Assembly (NCBI GenBank): GCA_036504335.1 | Contig: DASXVJ010000003.1 | Span: forward strand, 1-64,000 | From: Fen-183 sp036504335 | GTDB taxonomy: Bacteria; Acidobacteriota; Thermoanaerobaculia; UBA5066 | Length of the DNA: 64,000 nt | Direction: 5' to 3' | Shown here: in pieces, positions 58,321 through 64,000 of the stretch | How the letters are laid out: every line of letters begins with the position of its first letter | Position numbering within the stretch: position 1 is the stretch's first letter | Program-made: the position numbers and the translations under genes | Notes under the pieces: model-generated | Databases searched by the model: none | Seen by the model: the letters and a program-made list of their open reading frames with translations, nothing else | Told to the model about the DNA's origin: nothing

Positions 58321-59807
58321 GCCTTCCGCTTCCAGCGGACGCCCTGGGGGGTGTCCTCGAGGACGATCCCCTTCGCGAGCAGCTCGTCCCGGATGGCGTC
58401 GGCGGCCTTGAAGTCTCGGGCTTTCTTGGCGGCCTTCCGGGCCTCGATGCGCTCCAGGATCCACGGCTCGTCGGAAAGAGATTCGGAAGAAGATTTCTTC
58501 GAAGGTGAATCGGCCAGGCCGCCTCCGGCCGTCGTTTGCATGACGCCGAAGATGTCGCCGGCAACCTCCCGCAGGAGGCCCCTAGCCGCGGTCGCGTCGG
58601 CTGGCGAGAGGTGCCCTGCCTCGAGGTCCACGTTCGTCGCTTTGACGAAGGAAAAGAGCGCGCCGAGAGCCCCGGCCGTATTCAGGTCGTCTTCGAGGGC
58701 GTCGAACACCGCCCGGCGCGCCGACGAAACCCGCTCTGCGAAGCCCTCTCTCGTCGCCCTATTCACCTTCAAAGAAATCTTCTCTTCGTTCTTCTCTTCT
58801 CTTTCCCTCTCCGAAAGCCTCAGGTCCAGGGAATCCAGCCGCTCCAGCGCGGACGCCGCGCCCTTCAGCGCGTCGAACGTGAAGTTCAGCTTCATGCGGT
58901 ACGGCACGGACTGAAAGAGGTAGCGGATCGCGCGGGGCGTGTAGCCCTTTTCGACGAGAGCGGGCAGCGTGAAGAAATTGCCCTTGCTCTTCGCCATCTT
59001 TTCGCCGTCCACGATGAGGTGTTCGGCGTGGAGCCAGTACTTCACGAACGGCTTTCCCGTCGCGCCCTCGCTCTGGGCGATCTCGTTTTCGTGGTGCGGG
59101 AAGACGTTGTCGACGGCGCCCGTGTGGATGTCGAGCGTCTCCCCGAGATACTTCATCGACATCGCGCTGCACTCGAGGTGCCAGCCGGGCCGGCCGCGGC
59201 CGAGCTCCGTCGTCCACGTCGCGGACTCGGGCTCGCCTTCCTTGGCCGCCTTCCAGACGGCGAAGTCGCGGACGTCTTCCTTCTCGTACTCGTCGTCCGC
59301 GACGCGCGCGCCGCGCTTGACGGCCGTCAGGTCGATCTTCGAGAGCTTCCCGTAGTCCGGAAACGTCGCGATTCGGAACCAGATCGACCCTTCGCTCTCG
59401 TACGTGTGGCCGCGCGCGGAGAGCTTCTTCACGATCTCGACCATCTCGGGGATGTGGTCCGTGGCGCGCGGGTAGACCGCCGCGGGGACGACCCCGAGCG
59501 CGTTCAGGTCCTCGAAGAACGTCGCGACGTGGCGTTCCGTGAACTCCCGGAGCGGCACTCCGGCGGCGACGGCGCCGCGGATCGTCTTGTCGTCGATGTC
59601 CGTGAGGTTCATGACCTGCGTGACCTCGTAACCGAGGGCCCTGAGGACGCGGCACATCACGTCCTCCCACACGAACGTCCGGAGGTTGCCGATGTGGACG
59701 CGGTCGTAGACGGTCGGGCCGCAGGTGTAGAGGCCCACCTTGCCGGGCACGAGGGGCCGGAACTCTTCCAGCGAACGGGTCAGCGTGTTGTGAAGACGGA
59801 GCGCCAC
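58317..59807 (-). CDS. cysS: Cysteinyl-tRNA synthetase
   Basis: A 496-residue class Ia synthetase. YTCGPTVYDRVHIGN carries a zinc Cys and the HIGH variant, HLECSAMS a second zinc ligand, HHENEIAQ the third and fourth, and KMAKSKGN is the KMSKS loop. The C-terminal part is longer than usual, with two AT-rich motif insertions (EEKISLKVN and DSPSKKSSSES) in surface loops of the helical domain. GTG 59807 follows a GACAAT element by nine bases. The his-trp promoter overlaps its stop. Confidence 0.94.
   Translation of the reverse strand: MALRLHNTLTRSLEEFRPLVPGKVGLYTCGPTVYDRVHIGNLRTFVWEDVMCRVLRALGYEVTQVMNLTDIDDKTIRGAVAAGVPLREFTERHVATFFEDLNALGVVPAAVYPRATDHIPEMVEIVKKLSARGHTYESEGSIWFRIATFPDYGKLSKIDLTAVKRGARVADDEYEKEDVRDFAVWKAAKEGEPESATWTTELGRGRPGWHLECSAMSMKYLGETLDIHTGAVDNVFPHHENEIAQSEGATGKPFVKYWLHAEHLIVDGEKMAKSKGNFFTLPALVEKGYTPRAIRYLFQSVPYRMKLNFTFDALKGAASALERLDSLDLRLSEREREEKNEEKISLKVNRATREGFAERVSSARRAVFDALEDDLNTAGALGALFSFVKATNVDLEAGHLSPADATAARGLLREVAGDIFGVMQTTAGGGLADSPSKKSSSESLSDEPWILERIEARKAAKKARDFKAADAIRDELLAKGIVLEDTPQGVRWKRKA
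58489..58782. repeat. AT-rich motif pair in cysS (best-preserved copies)
   Basis: The left copy (58489-58508) and the right copy (58763-58782) each match the 20-base consensus fully and are inverted with respect to each other, about 255 bases apart. The right copy is followed by a pyrimidine tract to 58812. Confidence 0.8.
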
Positions 59808-59867
59808 GGAGCGGGATTGTCGGGCATCCGGGCCTTCGCCGCCACCGGCCCGGCTCGAACCCCGTGC

Positions 59868-59873
59868 TATAAA
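59868..59873 (+). promoter_or_regulatory. -10 element (TATAAA) before the response regulator
   Basis: TATAAA lies 12 bases upstream of the ATG at 59886, leaving at most a few leader bases in the transcript. Confidence 0.45.
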
Positions 59874-59885
59874 CCCGGAACGCGC

Positions 59886-60788
59886 ATGTTCCGCACAGCC
59901 GCGGCCCCGCCGCTGATCCTCCTCGTCGACGACGACCCGTACCAGGCCGAGGTCGCGTCCTACATCGCGTACGAGCTCGGCTGCGACTTCGAGAGCGCCC
60001 TCTCCGGCACCGAGGCCCTCCAGAAGGTCGACGCGCGGCGGCCCGACGTCGTCCTCCTCGACGTGCGTATGCCGGACCTCTCGGGCTACGAGGTCTGCCG
60101 CCGGATCAAGACCGCCGCCGCCACCGCGGGAACCCAGGTCATCTTCGTGACCGCCCGGACGGAAGAGGAGGATCTCCTCCAGGGCTTCGAAGCCCTCGCG
60201 AACGACTACGTCACGAAGCCCTTTTCGGCCCGCGAGCTGAAGGCCCGCGTGAAGAACGCCCTGCGCGTCAAGCAGCTCGTCGACACGCTCACGGCCCGAG
60301 CGCACCTGCTCGAGCTCGAGCAGGAGATTGCCTCGCGCCTCGACGACGAGGGAATCTCGGTTGCCGAGCTGCGCAGCCGTCTTCTCGTTCCGGCGCTCGA
60401 CCGGATCGCCGCAGTTTTCGGGGCGGACGGTGCGACCCTCCACGTCCGGCGCCCGGGTGTCGCCGAGCTGCACGCGGCCGCCTCCACGACGTGGCCCGGC
60501 GGCGCGCCGCCCGCGTACGTCGCGGCGCTCGCCCTCGACGCGGATCCCCGTTTCGGGCGCGCGCCCCGGCTTGCCGGAGCGCCCGAGGAGGAATGGACCG
60601 TGGCCGCGGCGCCGCTTTTCGCGGGCAGCGACCTCATCGGAACGCTGCGCGTCCACCGCCGCGGCCCCGCGCCGACGCCCGGCGCCTCGCACGAGCTGGA
60701 GCACCTGCTCGACTTCGCGGGGCACTTCGGGCGCGCGCTCAGGCGCGTTCAGGTCCTCGACGAGCTGCGGGCGAAAGCCGGGGCCTGA
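59886..60788 (+). CDS. Response regulator with GAF-like output domain
   Basis: A 300-residue protein. Residues 10-125 are a CheY-type receiver with LLVDDDP, the phospho-acceptor in DVVLLDVRMPDLSG, Thr in FVTART and Lys in YVTKPF. A short coiled coil leads to a GAF-like domain (about 160-290). There is no DNA-binding or enzyme domain, so it may sense or relay to a partner. No kinase is adjacent. Confidence 0.85.
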   Translation: MFRTAAAPPLILLVDDDPYQAEVASYIAYELGCDFESALSGTEALQKVDARRPDVVLLDVRMPDLSGYEVCRRIKTAAATAGTQVIFVTARTEEEDLLQGFEALANDYVTKPFSARELKARVKNALRVKQLVDTLTARAHLLELEQEIASRLDDEGISVAELRSRLLVPALDRIAAVFGADGATLHVRRPGVAELHAAASTTWPGGAPPAYVAALALDADPRFGRAPRLAGAPEEEWTVAAAPLFAGSDLIGTLRVHRRGPAPTPGASHELEHLLDFAGHFGRALRRVQVLDELRAKAGA

Positions 60789-60789
60789 C

Positions 60790-61305
60790 CTACCAGGAAC
60801 CCTGCTTCTGGCGTTTCAGGACCTTCCTCAGGACGAGGCCCTTTTTCAGGGACGAGAGCCTGTCCACGAAAAGGCGCTGGTCGAGATGGTCGATCTCATG
60901 GCAGAACGCCCGCGCCAGCAGGTCCCGGCCGTCCAGCGCGCGCTTGACGCCTTTCTCGTCGAGGGCCTCGATCGTGACCTTCTCGGGTCTCTCGACCGTT
61001 TCGACGAAGTCCGGCAGCGACAGACATCCCTCCTCGTCCCGGATCGAGCCCTGCGTGTCCACGACGACCGGGTTGACGAGGACGAGGACCTGAGACGGGT
61101 CCTTGCCCACGGAGAGGTCCACGATCGCGATCCGGAGGTTCACGCCGATCTGCGGGGCCGCGAGGCCCAGGCCGGGCGCCGCCCAGCAGGTCTGTTTGAG
61201 GTCCTCGATCAGCTGCGGCAGGAACGGGTCTTCGAAGTTCGTGATGGTCTCGTTTCGGGCTACGAGCCTCGGGTCCCCGTACTTGACGATGTCGCGGATG
61301 GCCAA
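60790..61305 (-). CDS. def: Peptide deformylase
   Basis: A 171-residue metalloenzyme removing N-formyl from new proteins. The three motifs are GLGLAAPQIG, EGCLSLP and HEIDHL, all intact. I chose TTG 61305, the first codon before AIRDIVKYGDPRL, with a GGGAG site seven bases upstream. The stop is one base from the convergent response regulator stop. Confidence 0.94.
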   Translation of the reverse strand: MAIRDIVKYGDPRLVARNETITNFEDPFLPQLIEDLKQTCWAAPGLGLAAPQIGVNLRIAIVDLSVGKDPSQVLVLVNPVVVDTQGSIRDEEGCLSLPDFVETVERPEKVTIEALDEKGVKRALDGRDLLARAFCHEIDHLDQRLFVDRLSSLKKGLVLRKVLKRQKQGSW

Positions 61306-61467
61306 ACGGCTCTCCCTTCCCGAAGTCCGGAATCCCCGTTTGGGGAGCGGTCCCGGTCGCCGAGAGTGCCGGTGGCCCCCGGCCCCGGTCAAGCGTCCCC
61401 GCCGGGGGACGAGAATACGGACGTGGCGCTGGTACGCGAGTCGCATGGGACGGGACGGAGGCGCGAC

Positions 61468-63357
61468 ATGAAGCCGCCCACGCTCCGATCCGCCATCCCG
61501 TTCCTCCTCCTCGCCGGCGCGCTTCTCGCCCCGGCGCAGGCGCGGGCGCAGCGGGAGGGATACACGTACCTTTCCTTCGTCGGCCCCGAGGTTTCCCTCG
61601 TGTCGCCGGCGGACGAGGACGCGGCGGCGCGCATCAACATGCCCGTCCTGCCCGGCGACGTCCTCGTCACCGGCAGCGGCTCGCGTGTCGAGGCGGTGCT
61701 TTCGGACGGCAACGTCGTGCGCCTGGACGGGCGCTCGGAACTCCGGTTCGAACGGCTCAACCGCACGTACGAGTCGGACGACGACCGCACGATCCTCGCG
61801 CTCACCCGCGGCAGCGTGGCGGTCGAGGTGCGCGAGGTCGCGCCGGACCGGGCCCTCCGCCTCGACACCGACGACGCCACGATCGTCTCGCCGGCCCGCT
61901 CGTTCTTCCGGGTCGACGCGGGCCGCCGCGGGACCGAGGTCTACGTCCTCACGGGCCGGGTCGAGCTGAACGGCCGCGGAGGGCGGGTCCTCGTGCGCGC
62001 GGGCGAGTACGCCTACGTCAGCGCCGACACGGACGTCGAGGTCGAGGCCGCCGCCGTTCCGCGCGACCGCTTCACGCGTTTCCTCGAGGAACGGTACGGC
62101 CGCGCCGACCGCCGCAACGTGAAGCGCTACGTGGATTCCGAGTACAGCTACGACTTCGACGCCGCCGACTTCGAGGCGAGCGGCACGTGGGTGCACGTTC
62201 CGTCCGCCGGGAAGACCTGCTGGCGCCCGAACGTCCCGCCCGACTGGACGCCCTATTCCCTCGGGACGTGGCGCCGGACGCCCGCCGGGCTGACGTGGGT
62301 TTCCTACGAGTCGTGGGGCTGGCTGCCGTACCACTACGGGATGTGGGCGTGGGACCCGGAGCTGGGCTGGTACTGGATTCCCGGAAACCTGTACGCCCCC
62401 GCGTGGGTCTACTGGTCGTACGGAGACGACTGGACCGGGTGGTGCCCGGTGGGCTGGTACGGCGGGTATTACGACACGTACTACCGCTCCTCGCGCGCGA
62501 CTTATGGAAACGAGCGCGGCGGGCCGTGGCTTCCGAACCTGCGCGGCAAGGTCGAGGTCTCGCAGATCGACCGCCGCGGCTGGAACTTCGCTCCGACGTC
62601 GCGCATCGGCTCGCGCCTCGACGCCCGCGACGTGACGCGCGGCGACCGCGTGGCCTTCCCCCGCGGGCAGACCATCGTCGTGACGACCGCGCCGCTGCGC
62701 GTCGAACGCGGCGCAGGCCCCGCGGCCTCGGTGCCCGAGGCAATCCGCCGCGCGTCGCCCTCCCCCGAGTCCGCGCGCGGCCCCGTGAACGAGGGGTTCA
62801 CGTCCATCCTCCGCCGCGACCGCGTTCTCGACGCCGCGGCCCGGGAGGAGCTCCGCCGCTCCCTCCGGCCGAGCCAGGACTTCGGCGCGCGGTCGGCGCC
62901 GGACGTGCCTCGCACGCGCGAGCGTGCAGATTCCTGGCGCAGCGGAACCGCCGCCGTCCCGCCGCGGGGCGATGGCGCACCCGCGCGCGCCCGGAGCGCC
63001 CGCAACGACGAAGGCTGGCGCGCGGCGTCGACGGCGCTTCCCGTCCCCGTCGAGCGCCGTGGCGGCGAGAGCCGCGAGCGGGCCGGCGATTCGGGCTGGC
63101 GCGCTCCGGCGCCCCGTGTGATCGACCGGTCGGGCGAGCGCCCCATGACCCGGGGGAGCGACGCGCCGGTTCGCCGCGACTCGGCGCCGTCCGGCCGCGA
63201 GGCACCCGCGCGGAGCGAACCGGCCCATTCGGCCCCTGCGCCCGTGCACTCCGCCCCGGCGTACTCGGCTCCGGCGCCCGCGCATGTTTCCGCGCCCGCG
63301 CCCGCGCCTGCGCCGGCGCCCGCCCAGGCTCCCGCGGCAGCCGCCCGCGAGCGGTAG
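61468..63357 (+). CDS. Secreted FecR-domain protein with WGW-type repeats and a long Pro/Ala tail
   Basis: A 629-residue exported protein. The signal peptide (SAIPFLLLAGALLAPAQARA, near residues 9-28) is followed by a FecR-like beta domain (about 45-190). A Trp/Tyr-rich region at 230-335 (YESWGWLPYHYGMWAWDPELGWYWIPG) is of the DUF6600 type. The remaining 250 residues are disordered and rich in Arg, Ala, Ser and Pro, ending in alternating AP. It may scaffold or sense at the cell surface. ATG 61468 directly precedes the signal peptide. Confidence 0.8.
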   Translation: MKPPTLRSAIPFLLLAGALLAPAQARAQREGYTYLSFVGPEVSLVSPADEDAAARINMPVLPGDVLVTGSGSRVEAVLSDGNVVRLDGRSELRFERLNRTYESDDDRTILALTRGSVAVEVREVAPDRALRLDTDDATIVSPARSFFRVDAGRRGTEVYVLTGRVELNGRGGRVLVRAGEYAYVSADTDVEVEAAAVPRDRFTRFLEERYGRADRRNVKRYVDSEYSYDFDAADFEASGTWVHVPSAGKTCWRPNVPPDWTPYSLGTWRRTPAGLTWVSYESWGWLPYHYGMWAWDPELGWYWIPGNLYAPAWVYWSYGDDWTGWCPVGWYGGYYDTYYRSSRATYGNERGGPWLPNLRGKVEVSQIDRRGWNFAPTSRIGSRLDARDVTRGDRVAFPRGQTIVVTTAPLRVERGAGPAASVPEAIRRASPSPESARGPVNEGFTSILRRDRVLDAAAREELRRSLRPSQDFGARSAPDVPRTRERADSWRSGTAAVPPRGDGAPARARSARNDEGWRAASTALPVPVERRGGESRERAGDSGWRAPAPRVIDRSGERPMTRGSDAPVRRDSAPSGREAPARSEPAHSAPAPVHSAPAYSAPAPAHVSAPAPAPAPAPAQAPAAAARER

Positions 63358-63382
63358 CCGGGCCCTTTCTCCCCGACGCCTC

Positions 63383-63388
63383 TACAAT
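63383..63388 (+). promoter_or_regulatory. -10 element (TACAAT) six bases before a start codon
   Basis: TACAAT is followed by six bases and then GTG 63395, again predicting a leaderless transcript for the small membrane gene and acpS. Confidence 0.55.
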
Positions 63389-63394
63389 CCCGCA

Positions 63395-63667
63395 GTGGGC
63401 GTCACGGTCGTGGGCTCGAAACTTCTGAGAGCCCTCTTCATCCTCTACGTGCTCGAGGCCGGGGCGTTTCTGAGCCTCGCGCCGTGGAGCCGCCTCTGGT
63501 CCCTCCGCGTCGTCGCGCGTTCGCCCGCCGCCGTCCGCGGCCTCCTCGCCTCCCCGTATTTCCGGAGCTTCCTCGTCGGCGTGGGCCTCCTGCACCTCTG
63601 GGCCGCGGTCTCGGAGATCGAGGCCTGGCGCCGCGAGATGCGGCTCGAGGCCGGGGACGCGCCGTGA
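63395..63667 (+). CDS. Small membrane protein of unknown function
   Basis: A 90-residue protein with two hydrophobic segments (LLRALFILYVLEAGAFLSLA and FLVGVGLLHLWAAV), joined by a basic loop. No motif is recognised. It overlaps acpS by GTGA and has its own promoter, so it is probably translated, but there is no functional clue. Confidence 0.6.
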   Translation: MGVTVVGSKLLRALFILYVLEAGAFLSLAPWSRLWSLRVVARSPAAVRGLLASPYFRSFLVGVGLLHLWAAVSEIEAWRREMRLEAGDAP

Positions 63668-64000
63668 CGGACCGCGTCTCGGCGGAGGACGCTCTTCCCC
63701 AGGGGGCCGGCGTCGTCGGCCTCGGGATCGACGTCTGCGAGATCCCGCGGGTCGCGGCCGCGATCCGGCGCCACGGCGCGCGGTTCGCCGAGCGGCTGTT
63801 CCGGCCCGGCGAGGTCCGCCGGCCGCCGACGTCCCCCGCCTACGCCGAGCACGTGGCCGGCCTCTTCGCCGCCAAGGAGGCTGCGATGAAGGCGCTCGGG
63901 ACCGGGATGCGCGGCGTGGCGTTCCGCGAGCTCGCGATCGTGCGCGCGCCGGGCGGCCCGCCGCGCCTGGCGCTCTTCGGGCGCGCGGCCGCGTACGGCG
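63664..64000 (+). CDS. acpS: Holo-[acyl-carrier-protein] synthase, cut by the window edge
   Basis: The first 112 residues of AcpS, which moves phosphopantetheine from CoA to acyl carrier protein. GLGIDVCEIPRV carries the Asp ligand and AGLFAAKEAAMKALGTG the Glu-Lys motif; both are intact. GTG 63664 overlaps the preceding stop by four bases. The 3' end lies beyond base 64000. Confidence 0.92.
   Translation, partial: MTDRVSAEDALPQGAGVVGLGIDVCEIPRVAAAIRRHGARFAERLFRPGEVRRPPTSPAYAEHVAGLFAAKEAAMKALGTGMRGVAFRELAIVRAPGGPPRLALFGRAAAYG

Noticed and set aside
63200..63355. GC-rich tandem-like repeat resembling a CRISPR or minisatellite
   Set aside because: It is the Pro/Ala tail of the FecR-type protein in frame. 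There are no fixed repeat and spacer lengths.

Overview
This window is about 64 kb of GC-rich bacterial DNA, very tightly packed with genes. No stretch over 300 bases lacks a gene: the longest gaps are the 174-base leader at 58143-58316 and the 162-base divergent gap at 61306-61467. I found no rRNA, tRNA, CRISPR array, transposase or prophage gene. The content suggests a free-living Gram-negative with an outer membrane (porin-like barrel, MacA/MacB exporter, M16 protease pair). The mix of a TIGR02999-type ECF sigma factor beside a Ser/Thr kinase-TPR protein, a DUF4388 protein with a GGDEF protein, a Tat-exported amidase and a FecR/WGW-repeat protein looks most like Acidobacteriota. That placement is an inference.

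Layout. Positions 1-480 look like an integron gene cassette (attC-like site, one small membrane-anchored ORF, core-site boundary) at the left edge. 0.6-3.7 kb is a short complex I operon (nuoB, fused nuoCD, nuoI). 3.9-6.7 kb holds the sigma factor and kinase. 6.7-16.6 kb holds a large secreted repeat protein, a hybrid sensor kinase, a MacA/MacB system and a porin-like protein. 16.6-24.1 kb holds the M16 pair, a membrane protein, ribF, rimO, asnS and a small gene. 24.2-36.9 kb holds glutaryl-CoA dehydrogenase, signalling proteins, Mpg, an epimerase, an amidase, a PBP4-type carboxypeptidase and a nuclease-helicase. 36.9-42.7 kb holds a PP2C phosphatase, a J-TPR protein, RodZ and two helical proteins. 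42.7-58.3 kb is one aro-his-trp superoperon. 58.3-64 kb holds cysS, a response regulator, def, a FecR-type protein, a small membrane protein and the start of acpS.

The superoperon reads aroDE, hisZG, hisD, hisC, hisB, hisH, hisA, hisFIE, trpE, trpG, trpD, trpCF, trpB, trpA, leftwards. Eleven of its thirteen junctions are 4-base ATGA or GTGA overlaps. It contains four kinds of fused enzyme. It supplies every his step except histidinol-phosphatase, every trp step, and two shikimate steps. In front of it lies a textbook-style attenuator: a promoter whose -35 overlaps the cysS stop, a 13-residue leader peptide (MTSASRHWHSHHT) with four His codons around a single Trp codon, a pause hairpin, a competing antiterminator and a U-tailed terminator whose 3' arm also carries the likely ribosome site of aroDE. 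This looks like one switch sensing both histidine and tryptophan supply.

The second unusual feature is a dispersed AT-rich motif (GAAGATTTCTTNGAAGGTGA on one strand). About 27 clear or degraded copies lie mostly inside coding sequences between 21 kb and 59 kb. Most form inverted pairs, always in the order motif then reverse complement, usually 45-150 bp apart. They are read in different frames in different genes, so the conserved thing is the nucleic acid, not a peptide.
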